Below are positions 12,707 to 24,185 of a stretch of 64,000 nt of DNA, one piece after another. Within the stretch, counting starts at the first letter, position 1. Every line of letters begins with the position of its first letter. The DNA lies in NCBI GenBank assembly GCA_000727475.1, contig KL647305.1:922856-986855 (forward strand), in the 5' to 3' direction. The DNA is from Sarcocystis neurona. Its lineage: Eukaryota > Apicomplexa > Conoidasida > Eucoccidiorida > Sarcocystidae. Under the pieces are notes generated by a model. The model saw only the letters and a program-made list of their open reading frames with translations, was not told the DNA's origin and ran no database searches. Position numbers and translations under genes: made by a program.

Positions 12707-15700
12707 CTAGAAATCGCTGCCTAGCCCAACGCTGGTAGCAGTGCTGGAGCGGCTGCCCACCCACGAGCTATCTGCAGTGTTCTTTCTGCTGCCGCCCGCT
12801 GCCGCTGTTGCTGCGTGCTGCGGCTTGTTGCTGCTTAGCGTCTGCTCGTCTGTGCCTGCTTGTTGCGTCCCTGAGGAGTTGAAAAAAGGAAAGACGCTAG
12901 TGCCAAAGCTGTTGCAGCTACTACTCTTCCTGCACCAAGTGTTACTGCCGCTGTTGCTGCTGCCTGGCTCACTGCGGTGCCTTTGATCATTTTCTAGCAT
13001 AGAGATCTGCTGCTTCAGCTGCTGCTGCTGTGGCTGCGTGGATCCCTGGAATCGCCGCGCGTCCGACTCCGCATGCAGTTGTCGTTGCCTTTTTACCTGC
13101 ACCTCGTCCTGCTGCAGCTGCTCGTCTGCATCCTGCTGCAGCTGCTCCTCTGCTTCCTGCTGCTGTCCTCTACGCTGATGTTGGAAGGGGTGCTGCTGGG
13201 TGTCCTCCTGCAACTGCTGCCGATGCGATGTCTCGCGCTCCTGCTGCCGCTGGTGCAGCGCTTGACCCACAAAGTGCTGCCGCTGCAGCAGTTGCCCTTC
13301 GGTGAATTGCTGTTGGGCTAGCGGATGCTGCGGTTGTGCCTGCTGAGCCTCCTGCTGTTGCTGCTTCCCACCCGCCTGTTGCACCTGCAGTAGCTGGGAC
13401 AGTCGCGCCTGCTGCTCTGTGTGTGCTTCACGCTGCCGCTGTAGCATCAGCTGCTCTTCCACCAGGTGAAGCTGCCGCTGCAGCTGCAGCTGTCGCTGCT
13501 GCAGCTGTCCCAGAGTCTCCGCTTCTGACGTCGTTTCTCTCTCTTTTCTCCCCTCGAACTCTCCCACTCTTCTGTCACGCCAAGCTTCACGCTGATTGCT
13601 TCTACTGCTGCTGCTATTGATCACGGGAGCAACGCCTCCTTCTTGACTTCTGTCGCCGTTGTTGCTGCTGTTCCACCCGCGGTCTCCTGCTTCGCATCCA
13701 CGCCCTGTCACTACCCCGCAGCTCTCCCCCGGCGCATGCGTCCTCTGGTGATCCTGCATCCTAGCCTTCAGAACACCGCGCTGCTGCTCCTGCTGAGGCT
13801 CCTGTTGGCCTTGCTGCCGATACTGCTGCTGTTGGCGTTGCTGCTGCCGCAGCTGCTGCAGAAGATTTGCAGGCAATGCAGGTGGCGAGTCGGTGTAGAG
13901 GCGTGTTAGCTGTAGGGGTGGCGGCAGATCGTCCTCCCCCTCCTGCTGTTTTATCTTCTTCGCCTCCTGCAGGAACAGACGCATTTCCTTTTCCCCGAGC
14001 TGTTCGTCAATAATGTGGCCCTGCTGCTGCTCCTGGTGGCGCAGTTGCTGTTGCTGTCGGAGTTGCCGTTGCTGCTGCTGCTGCACCAGCTGCTGCTGAA
14101 GAAGAAACCTTTGTTGCTGCAGCTTGTCCTCCTCCTCGTGCTGCTGCTGCTGGTTATCAGCATGCAACGAAGAGTGCCTCTGCGTTGCGGTTGCGCCTGA
14201 TATGCTTCGCAGGCCCTGCTGCAGCGAAGACGGGGAGGAAGAAGAGGCAGCAGCGGCAGCGTCAGAAGCAGCCGTCGCAGGGCCGGACCCAGCAGAAGTA
14301 TCAGCCGCACCGCGAGAGGCAGCAGCACCCATAGGGTGCGCCAAAGCAGCAGCATGAGCAACGGCAGATGACCCGATTTTTTCTTCGATCTCGAGTGCCT
14401 GTCGCTCTTTTGCTGCAGCAATCGCTAACAGCTGTCGCTGTCTACCTCCGCAAACACAGGCCGCTTTTAATCTGTTGCTTGTGGCCTCTTCCCGCAGCAG
14501 CACCACGCGACGCAGCAGCATGTTTTTGTCATCGCTCACGGTTCCCTGAAGAAGCAGCAGCAAGAGCAGCAAATTCTGTCGGAACGTCCCTTCAAAGCGA
14601 CCTCCGTCGCGTACGGAATGACAGAGGAAGAAAGTGAGGAGAAAAAGATCGTTGTTAGAAATCAGACGAAGGAAGGGCGTCAGTAGTGAAGATGCCCAAT
14701 AGAGACCGGTTTTACTCTTGCGGTGATTGAGCACTGTACGGAGTATACAAATAGACAACCCACACGTGTGCGTAGAGGGAGTAAATAGGAAGAAAATACA
14801 ACTATACGCACTCACACACGCATGCCCGTATATAATGTCACCTACACATGCCCGTATATAGTGTCACCTACGCATCAATGAAAGAAGGATGACCTATATA
14901 TATATACATGCATGCATCACAGCAGCACAGTGTCTTCAAAGCGACAGTAGCAGTGGCAGCAAGGGGTTCGCAAGCAGCTGCAGACCGCAAGGCGAGCACC
15001 GCAGAAAGCAGTCGCTGTAGCCGCAGCAGCGGCGCAGTAGTTGTGGGATAGCAGCACCAGCGTCTCCAGTGCAAGCGGCAGCAACGGCACTGCGCCAAGC
15101 ATCAGCAGTGTGCATGAAAAGCAGCGGAAAGACTGCGGCTGCTGCTGCTGCCGCTGGTGACGGTGCTGCTGCTGCTTCGAGTTCAGCAGCGGCGTGGTCA
15201 AACCATGCGGCAGCGGTCCAAGCCGCAGCAGAAATGTGGAAAGGGGTAGCAGGAGTCTCGGTCACGACAGCAGCAGCAGCTTCCCCAGCAAGCTCAGCAG
15301 CGGCAGCGACAGCTGCTTCATCAATAGCTACAGCTACGGCCGCAGCACCAGCCCCTTTAGAGCAGTAGCGTCTTTTCCACCAGGACCAGGAGGTTGTAGC
15401 TGTGAGGGCCTCAGCTGCGACACAGCAGCACTTGCAGCCGCAGTTGCACAAGCAAGACGTCATTCCGCTAAAGTGTAGTTATTACCGTTCCTCTAGCCTC
15501 CGCTGTTTCCGCGGCTGCTGGTGCTGTCCCCAGACGAGGCAGCGGGTGAATGGCAGCAGCAGCAGAGACTGGGTAGCAGCTAACAGCAGCTGCATGGACA
15601 GATGCGCTGCTATGGCTACCTCCAGTAGCCCCAGCTCTGCCAGCGCACTTTTCGACAGCTGACAACGCGGTGTCCTGCCTCCTGCTGGTGACACCAGCAG

Positions 15701-17603
15701 GACACGCAAAAGTAGGAGCAGCAGGCGGCGGAAACGCGGCAGGAGCAGCCGCCTCAGCAGCAGTGCCGCGGCCCCTCCCTCTGAAAGCACTACCAGCACC
15801 CCCAGCAGCAGCACCAGAATCGAAGCTAGCAGCAGCAGTTTGAAGATGAGTAGGGGAAGCCAGCAGCCGCAGCCGTTCGTCTGCCAGGCGATCTTTTAAC
15901 TCTGCAAGAGACCGCAGCTGCCGGGCCTTCGCTCCTGAACAGCAGCTAGCTTTATCTCTGGCTACAGCAGCTTCCATTCGAAGTCTTGCTACCTCGCCAG
16001 GCACTTCTTCTCGCTGCCGCTGGTCCTCTTCCTGCTGCCACTGTTGCGGCTGCAGAGCGCTTCCCTGTTGCTGTTCTTGCCACTGCCCCTGTGCTTGCTG
16101 CATCCTGGAACCTGTGTCGCCCTGGCGGGTGCGCAGCCACTGCCCCTGTTCGTCCACCGCTGCTGGTGTCGTGGAGGGAGAGAGAGTGGGAGGAGAAACA
16201 GCAGCAGCACGTAAGTGATTTGGCTGCTGTTCTGCGCGGATTGCTCCTGCTGCTACGGCCGCAGAAGGCTGCTGCAGCACCCCTCTCCCGTTGCTGCTGC
16301 AGTTGCTGGTGAGGCTGTGCATCCTGTCCTTCCCCTCTTTCTCCTCTCTCTCTTGGAAAGCGCGAAGGCTGTGCAGCAGCTGCTCGGCCTCTTTCTCTTT
16401 CTTTTCTGCCATTAGGAGCAGAGAGCGCTGCTTGCTTCCTCGTACGAGCACAGCTTTATCGCGTTGCTGTGCGGCCACTTCACGCAGCAGCTGCACCTGC
16501 TGCTGCACCAACTCCAGTCGCCTGCTCTCTCTTGCACCGTCTTCTCTACTATCTGCTGCTACAGTAACTGCTTCTTCCCTGCTCCTCTGCCGACTGCTGA
16601 TGTCGCCAGAAAACGAATTCTCCCAGCCCTGGCGGTTGAAATTCGTCACCCTACTGCTGCTAGAATAGCTTCTGCTACAGTCGTGTGCAACAGGAAGGAC
16701 GTCACCTTCTACACTGCTGCAGGCGTTCGCCCTGCTGCTGCGGAGGCTGCCGACTGTGCCGCTATCGCCGCTTGCTGCTGCTGCGGCTTCTGGCGCAGCT
16801 GTCTGCGCCGTTGCACTGTTGGGGTCTTTGCCCGCGGTTGCAGTTGCACTCCTCTCTCTTGCAACAGCAGCAGCTGTGACAACTCCCCTTGGACTTCCTT
16901 CCCACTTTTCTTCTCCTCCTCCTTGCAAGCGAGTTGCTTCGCTCTCGGCCGTCGATGTTGTCTCTCCCACTACTTCTGCTGCTGATGCATCTGCTTGCCT
17001 TTCAGCGCCGCACGCTGGGTGCACTGTTTGCTGCAGCAATTCCTCTGCACGCTGCCGCTTTGCTGCTGCAAATGACAGCAGCAGCTCCCGCTGTCGACCG
17101 CGAGGAAGGCAGCGCGCCTTTTCTTCTGAAAGCAGAGCCTGCTGCCTGAGCTCTGCAGCAGCACTCATTTCATCTATTCTCTGCTGTTGCTGCTGCTGGG
17201 GGACGGGAAGCTGGTGCTGCTGGAGCAGCTGCTGCGGTTCGTCAGGTGGTTGCAGCGAAAGCTGAGAGAGATGCTCTGGGACTGAAGAGAAGTGCTGCTG
17301 CATCTTCGTCCTCTCCTGTCGCGGCTGCTGTTCCATCCTCCGTACCTCTTGCAGCAGCAGCTCCTGTTGTCCTCGAAGATGCTGCTGCTTCTTCTGCTGC
17401 GGTAAACAAAGTGCATCACCGCCTGCTGTCGCGGCGGCGCGTCCACAGGGTGCTGCTGCGACGGCAGCAGTGGCACGAGAGGCTTTCGAAGCAGCAACGC
17501 CAGCAGCAGAAGCAGGCGAAACAGCAGCCCCGGCCCGTAGACTATCGGAAGAGACGGGCAGAGGTCCAGTGGAAAAAGGAGAGGGAGGCGACGCCGCGCA
17601 CAG
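12707..17603 (-). CDS. Gln/Ala-rich protein with four copies of a helical-hairpin-like module
   Basis: Two minus-strand exons are supported: 17603-15486 and 14545-12707. The first opens after a strong acceptor (TTCTTCTTGTCAATGTGCGCAG) at a codon boundary and reads LCAASPPSPFSTGPLPVSSD. It ends at donor GTAATA (15485) in phase 0; the second begins after TGCTGCTTCTTCAG in phase 0. Together they give 1,318 residues. A module of about 45 residues recurs at roughly 17022-17180, 16365-16520, 15858-16007 and 14372-14521, with the pattern LRxEAxxxRxKAxxxxGx(K/R)xRxLLxxAxxKxxxAExxL. One copy reads AVLVRGSKQRSLLLMAEKK, another ARCLPRGRQRELLLSFAAAK. By eye this recalls the first helical hairpin of ESCRT-III/Snf7 proteins, or a DM14 repeat; that is inference. 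Linkers and the last ~550 residues are Gln/Ala/Ser low complexity, with long QQQ runs. I do not recognise the protein; the true start is upstream. Confidence 0.75.
14546..15485 (-). other. intron of the Gln-rich gene, CTG-rich on the sense strand
   Basis: Donor GTAATAAC and acceptor TGCTGCTTCTTCAG bound this 940-base intron, phase 0 on both sides. If retained, translation would stop within six codons. On the sense strand it is rich in CTG, the reverse of the flanking exons, which are rich in CAG. Because the plus strand here is CAG-rich, an Ala-rich plus-strand frame is open at 15069-15368; I treat it as an artefact of the triplets. Confidence 0.75.
14821..14872. repeat. two-copy 26-bp tandem repeat
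   Basis: Two near-identical copies of a 26-base unit starting CATGCCCGTATATA lie side by side, differing at few positions, inside the intron of the minus-strand gene. Confidence 0.8.
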
Positions 17604-20075
17604 CTGCGCACATTGACAAGAAGAAAACAGGAAAAATCTAGTGCCGCTGTCGTTGCACGTGACGCCGGTGCTGATAGGAGAGCCACCAACAGGTACAGGA
17701 GCCAGCTGGACGCGGCGTACACTGACAAGAGCGGAGGAAAGAAAGAGATTATTTATTTGCAGCAAAGATTCACAACGGCAACAAAGACGTGCACGTAGAC
17801 TTCTACTTCTGCTGAGAAGTCATCTTCAGTGGCCGTCGGTCAGACGGTGATGGAGAAGATGCTTCTCCGTCTGACCTGACCCCCGGCACCTTCATCAGAC
17901 GCTTCGCCCTGCACGCACTAGATTATCCTATGTGCATATATATATATACACAGAGATGGGGAGAAGGCGAGAGAGAGTTGGAGATACAGGCACATCTTCG
18001 CACGTGTGTATACAAGAAGTGAGTTCCAATACGCTTGTGCAGAGCATGTGAGCAGAGAGTTTCATATATATTCTTATGTACAACAGCTACAAAGAACAGA
18101 GGGTGTATCTCTACTCGGAATATACACACATATGCTTGCTGGTGTGTTTCATTGTTTTTCGTCTCTTTAAGTAGGCGGATGCCTCACTCTGTTATAAGTG
18201 TGTGTACCCAGTATACATAAACATCTATACATATATATATATATACATATATATGTATATATGTATATTGGTGCGGTTGGCTTTCTCTCTTTTGCCCTTG
18301 AGGGGAGAATGTATACCCATGCGTACGTATACACATATATGCATAGATGTGTGGCGAATACACGTTTATACATGTATATTCGTGTGCTTCGCTTGGCTCT
18401 CCCTGTGACTCTTAGCAGATTTATGTGTGACCGAGGTCAGTATCTGTTCTCGTCAGGCTCACCAGGGATGCGGATACGGATCCGTGTATGTATCTCTCTA
18501 CAGCCAGGTGGAGCAGTTCCGCACGTATGTGTGTGTTCGCGTGCTTCGCTTTCTATCTATGCGTAACACAACTACGCCTTCATGCAACTTCGTAGAATCG
18601 CCTGCAGCACACGAGTGTCCGATCGGTGCGTAGCGGGGACGGCCGCAGCTGCCGGAAAAAATTCTGTCCACTTCGTACATTCACGCATCTGCATGAGTTT
18701 CTTTGTTGAAAAAAAAATCGACAGAGGGCGTGCCTTCGTGCATACACACGCCCACTACATACTGCTTAAAATTCTCCGTCCGACGTAGTTGCTCACGGAT
18801 GTATTGCTGGTCAGACGCATACGGATATATATGTATACATATAGACACACACGTGTGTATTCAGATGTCGTCAAGGATATACGCATATATATATTTATAT
18901 GTGTGTACCCAGATGCCCGGACGAATGTTTTCGTGTATAACCACGTCCAAGGGAGGCGCGTACACATATTCGTACTCAGATACATTTATATATATACAGG
19001 TGTGTTTACATATAGATGGGTGTCCATAATTACATCTCCTTATTTCTATATATACAAACCTAGTTTCACAGCAGTGTGCGCGTGGTACATACATAAAGTT
19101 CATGCAGATCTTCACTTACACAGACGTATACAGTGACACGTATGAAAAATAGTATACACATTTATATACGCGATTAAAATTGCATAGCCATATACACAGA
19201 TAATCGTGCGAGTGTGTCCGTCCATGTTTCCATGCATCTCTCTTGGTGTAGATATAAATAGACACCCACACGCACATATTATACACACGAACAGGCATAC
19301 CGTAATGTACATCTATATATATATATACACGTGTACGTGGATACACAGATATATATATATATATATATATGTACGTATATACACAGACATATATATATAA
19401 ATGTGTATATACACACCTATACATACGTATAATGTAGCCCCTTCATGAATATATATATATATGTATATATTTACGTGTCTCTCCCCGTGCATAGATACAT
19501 ACAGATGTGGATGCGTAGATTGGTGTACGTGTGTGTGCATCGTGGCGCAGGCGTTTGTATGCGAAAATTAGTTCTGGTGAGAGAGGAAAAAGACGCACAC
19601 GTATGTGCGTTTGAGTCTCAGGACAATCCCAACGTATCGACAAGCGTTTACTCACTTTGTGATTCGTGTCTCCGGCAAGGCGAATGGATGAGACATGTAC
19701 GTCCTTGTGCAGACAAACATGCACGACTCCTCATATATCTCCACTTCAGATTCACTTGACGCATATCCGTATACATACACATATATGCGTAGGTCGAGAC
19801 ACTTTTGTAGGCCGAGAGAGCAAGAAAACTTCTTTCATGCTTGTGAAATCTTTACACATGTTTACGCTTTTGTTGATGCGCAACATCTGTGTAAAACTAC
19901 ACGGGATAGTTCTCACGGCCGCATAGACGCGTAGGTAAAGGAGGTGGAAACTTGTATGCTTCTTATTCACGTAGGAGTGTGCGAATCATCCGACGCGTCA
20001 AACGAAACAAGAAGATATATGCGTAGACGTGCGCGCGTGCAAGTGGGCAACCACAGAAATCAGGGAGTTGCGTAC
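17604..20075. other. probable intron of the Gln-rich gene; microsatellite-rich
   Basis: Immediately upstream (sense) of exon 17603 is a good pyrimidine tract. An alternative acceptor, CTTTCCTCCGCTCTTGTCAG, lies near 17723 and could extend the exon. Positions 17930-19460 hold TA and TACGTG microsatellites. A minus-strand stretch around 18530-18675 reads GSCGRPRYAPIGHSCAAGDS and a plus-strand stretch around 18460-18520 reads GYGSVYVSLYSQVEQFRTY; each could be a small exon but has no supporting junction pair. Confidence 0.45.
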
Positions 20076-20189
20076 GTCGTGGCTATCGGAGTAATGCCGC
20101 CCCAGCAGCTGCTGCTGCTGCTGAGCGGCGGCGACGGAGGCGGCAGCAGCTGCTGCTCTTCGGTGGCGCCGCTCGTCAAGACGTTCGAT
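20076..20189 (-). CDS. candidate upstream exon of the Gln-rich gene
   Basis: A very long minus-strand pyrimidine tract (plus-strand purines 20210-20470) ends in an acceptor CGTTCACGCAG, and the following 114 bases read IERLDERRHRRAAAAAASVA, then a QQQQQ run, then LLGRHYSDSHD, ending at donor GTACGC (20075). It is exactly 38 codons, so it can join exon 17603-15486, which also starts in phase 0. Sense-strand CAG orientation, balanced charge and phase agreement support it. It could also belong to a separate gene, and no initiator is visible. Confidence 0.5.
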
Positions 20190-20760
20190 CTGCGTGAACG
20201 ATATAGAGGGGGAAAGACCCGAGAAAGAAAAAAATAGGAAAAGGAAGGACGGGGGCGAAATGAGGGCAGAAGAGGAAGAAGAATAAGAAAGGACACGTGG
20301 AGAATGAGAGGGGAGGGAAGCCGAAAGAAAAAGAGAAGAGAAGGACAAAATAGAGAGAAGACAAAGTGCCCAAACGAAGAGCGAAGAGTGGGAGGAAAGT
20401 GTGGAAAGAAAAGACGGAAAAGCGCCGACGGAACGAAAGTGGAAGCGACACAGAACAGAAGAACTCAGAACAGATAAAACAGTAAAGAGGCCGGCAAAAA
20501 ACAGATCGCTCTCCTGCCTGTAAAGTGGCAAGTCCAGCAGGTTCCTAAGAACCTTCTTTGCCTGCTGCTGCAACTACATGCATACATTTACATGTGTATA
20601 ATAGACATGTATTAAACACACACATATTTATACGTATATCTACGGCTTCACGAGTATTATATATATGCTCACATATATATGTATATATACGTGTATATAT
20701 GTGTGTAAATATATACGTATATGCGTGCGTGCGCGGACATACGTATTATTTACCGATTAT

Positions 20761-20795
<35 letters not shown>

Positions 20796-22576
20796 CGTTT
20801 CAATGTACTTGTGCACGCTGATATAATAATACTCACCTGTGTAGGCGTTCTGCATAAACGCGCGTGTATGTATACATATATATATATATACCCACGTAGG
20901 GATGGACTCCTAGACGTACACATACAAGAACACATACGTGTACACACATATGTATGTGCTTCTACATGTGTATACGTGTGTGCACACGCATATATATATA
21001 TATATATACATGAAGATCTTTGAACATATTTGTATAAATGCGTATATAGAAACTCATCCCTGTGTGTCTGTTCTCCTGTATACGGACAGATGCACACGGA
21101 TGTACATATACATATGTGCACACGGATGTATATATACATATACACATCCGGATATATACATATATATACTTCCACAGGTATGCGCGTGTTTCTCTGTGCA
21201 CGGGAAGATATCACAAGAAGGCGCTTAATAGAGCGTAATGACGGAGGAGCCTCAAAGAGCTCCACTCTTCGAATATGTAAAGGTGCGTGCGCCTTTTGAG
21301 AAAAGCAAAGAAGCGCGTGATCACGAGCGTGTCAACGCACGTGTGAAACTCTTTGACGTATTCATAAACAGAGGACACCGTTTCATATTCAAATGGTTGT
21401 ATATATCTCTCTATATACACCGGCATAAGTATTATACTATGGGCATAGGTGTGAAGAGGTCTACACCTATAAGACACACGGCTATGCGTGTAGGTACGCA
21501 CATATGTAGATTTGGATATCTATACAGCAGTGCGCAGGCACATGCATGTGGACTGCAGCACCACCTTGTATATATGAATATGCATGTATATGAGGATAGA
21601 TGTACACCAGTGCGTATATGTAGAGATATATAAAGCTTGATAATGGGTGCATATATAGTTATGAATGCGGCGGGAGAGACGCAAGTCCGCAAGAGTCAGA
21701 GACGTATACTTAGGACGCATGCGTTTATATGCTTAGGTGAGCATAATAGGGGTACCTTCGTAAGGGAAAGGAAAAGAATTCTGCAGCCGCACAGATGTAC
21801 GCATCTTTACTTATATATATATGTGTAGGGTTACTGACAAGGAAGGGGCATGTACGAAGGTAAAGCTACATGCGTGCGACCATTAGCAGCTTGTGTGTGT
21901 GCGAGAGACCCGACTTACATGTATACCTGTGCATACATAGGAGAATAAGCAGGTTACGTCGCCACGTTGACACGTCCGTGTGTTTATATGTACATATTCT
22001 AGATGATAAGCGCATGCGAACGCATCTCTTCGTATATACTGTTCTATCTTTTTAAGTGTACACACACACGTAAGTCGCTAGGGATGTACACACACAGATA
22101 TATATATATATATATGTATAATTGTAGGTGTAGATGTAGGGAGAACTGCGCACACATTGAGGGAAGGCGGGACAAACCTACGTAGTCAGACATGCTGGGG
22201 AAAAAGGAGCGCGTGGATGTGACTGTTTTCTTCTTTCAAGTTGATTCAGGAGTCCGGTTCTAGTAGATATTATTCAGGACACCTGCACATCTGCGTTTAC
22301 ATGAGCGCACGTATATTTAAACGTACATACACCTACACGCATATGTGTACATGCATATATATATATATATGCATATATATAATACTATATCCGTATACGT
22401 ACACGCACATATTTGTGATGTAGTAGTACGTACACCAACACATCTGTGTATATACGTGTTCATATACATGTCTACGCAGACACCTGTGCATATACTTTTA
22501 CTATATGTACAGACACGTACTTACGCATACGTTTACCTACGTAGGCACACGCACACGGAGAGAAGTGTACACATAG
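20190..22576. other. purine tract, then microsatellite-rich DNA; one weak ORF
   Basis: Positions 20210-20470 are almost pure purine on the plus strand. From 20580 to 22560 the sequence is TA, TG and TACGTG repeats, with a long TA run at 20775-20796. One break is at 21238, where ATG opens TEEPQRAPLFEYVKVRAPFE and continues KSKEARDHERVNARVKLFD with a possible donor GTATTC near 21358. It looks more protein-like than its surroundings but I could not join it to anything. Confidence 0.4.
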
Positions 22577-22733
22577 ATTCTGGAGAATCTTTTTTCTGGG
22601 GATCGAAGAGAAAAAAGGGCTTTTCACCAGGAGAAGAGCAGGAAAAAGACAGGAAGCGACAAGCTCAATTGTTAGGCAGAGACGCAGAAGGCTGTATTCT
22701 TCTACCTGGTGTTACTAAAGGAACAACAGAAAG
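22577..22733 (+). CDS. candidate internal exon, unrecognised
   Basis: An acceptor (ACACATAG) is followed by a frame reading SGESFFWGSKRKKGFSPGEE, then EKDRKRQAQLLGRDAEGCIL, and ends at an excellent donor AAG|GTATGT at 22734. Entry phase is 1 and exit phase 2. The frame is charged, free of repeats and marks the start of a microsatellite-poor stretch. No partner exon and no family are recognised. Confidence 0.35.
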
Positions 22734-24083
22734 GTATGTTAAATACGGATGACCAAAGATAAGTTAAGGTGCGTAAATCTCTTCAGAAAAGAAATGACGT
22801 TGTCGCATAAGCAGAAGAAGGAGATATTCTGCATAGCGAAGACGTATAAAAGAGCTTCCGAAGCACAGGCGCTTGCACACGGGAAAGAGTGAAAGGTGTT
22901 TCTGGCGTTTGTTGCATTTTGATTCACAGGCAAACGCATATGCGTGTGCATACTCAAATGAGAAATTTACGCATGTAAATCCATAAGGGCGCGTCAGTGG
23001 AAATGTATACACTTCTCAAATGTATGTCGTGTTTCTACATGTTGTCCAAGGCGTAGCTCGGCTCCATTCATCAAATTCCCCAGTACTAGTGGGAATCAAC
23101 TGTCTCTGAGTTCCCCGTTTCAGCTGACAATAGCGTATTCACTTCTACAGTCATACATTAATACTGGTAGAAGTAGTGTCTCCTATCCACAGCAAGATCA
23201 GACTGTGTTTTCCTCAAATTCATTCCCCCGTCGTCTCCTGCCATTGATTCGCTGCTTTAGTAGTCTTCAGCTGTTGTGAAGGTGCTGAGAAGGATTTTAG
23301 GACCCAGTGAGGCGTGCATAGAGGAGTGAGTCGCATCAAAACGCGCAAAAGCAGACAACCTCCCTAGACCCCGATGGACAGGTCAAGGCAAGATAAGTGG
23401 ATACTATTTGATGTTGGATGCCTGCCAACATAGACATGTACACATGGGTATGTACGGACAAAGCAGAAAATGATATATAAAGATAATCCTACTATTCTGA
23501 AGTCTGTCTTGCGTCTGGATAGAAGTACTGGAGACAGTACGCAAAGCTAGTTCTGAACTAAAGTGTAAGTGATAGCCTACCGTGCGCCACGAAAGATAGA
23601 CATGACATACGTACGACGGTTAGAACACGAATGCGGAAGGCGCGAATGCGCTGAGACAGCAGAAGGACCGTCACGCGAAGGAAAAATGCGAAAAATTTTA
23701 AGTCACTGTCAAGGCATCCGTCCAACTGGGGCACATTGGTGTTTATCAAAGAGAGAATCCCCTTTTTAATGGCGTCACGGAAGAGGGAACACACGTGATT
23801 CGTGGAAATGCAAATTATGAACGAACTGAATAATCAGTACTTCCGGCAGGTGGAGAAAAGAAGTGAAAGCTTCGCAGGTGGTGAGTATCCTCCCCTCCCG
23901 CGCTGTCTTGCGGTGGGGGGGGCGTGTGCGGCAGAGGTGGTGGACCGAAGACACAACAGGAGGACGGAAACGGAGCAAATGCGAGTGAAAATACTCTGTA
24001 ATCGGCAACGACAGACTTTCGAGACATCTGCGAAGGCATAGGTGGAAAAGCGTGTCTTAGAAAAAGAAGAATACTCCATCCAC
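22734..24083. other. microsatellite-poor unique sequence; one weak first-exon candidate
   Basis: The microsatellite character disappears here. An ATG at 23808 opens MQIMNELNNQYFRQVEKRSE and reaches a strong donor (GTGAGT at 23881) after 73 bases, which could be a first exon. Nothing else is supported. Positions 23040-23560 show no coherent frame. Confidence 0.3.
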
Positions 24084-24185
24084 TTAGCGACGATGGACCT
24101 TTGATAAGCCGTCGAGTACGGCTGTGAGGAGAGAATTCGTCGCCAGGCTGTGCAACACGTGTCTGCTGGGGAGTCTTCGGGACAC
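24084..24185 (-). CDS. candidate terminal exon, 33 residues, unrecognised
   Basis: On the minus strand a classic acceptor (TTCCCTTCCATTTTCAG, ending at 24186) precedes VSRRLPSRHVLHSLATNSLL and TAVLDGLSKVHRR, then TAA at 24084. The acceptor is among the better ones in the window. Upstream on the same strand 24384-24587 is open (VDRCGACFSTLKTCREKPGE) but also open on the other strand. No family is recognised. Confidence 0.35.
   Translation of the reverse strand: MSRRLPSRHVLHSLATNSLLTAVLDGLSKVHRR

Noticed and set aside
15069..15368. Ala-rich plus-strand frame of 99 codons
   Set aside because: It lies in a phase-consistent intron of the minus-strand gene and is a direct reading of triplet repeats.
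17174..17728. minus-strand frame starting like a signal peptide (SVYAASSWLLYLLVALLS)
   Set aside because: Its first codon is TTG inside an acceptor sequence and the rest is a shifted reading of the Gln-rich exon. The hydrophobic stretch is probably coincidence, though a true start near 17728 cannot be fully excluded.
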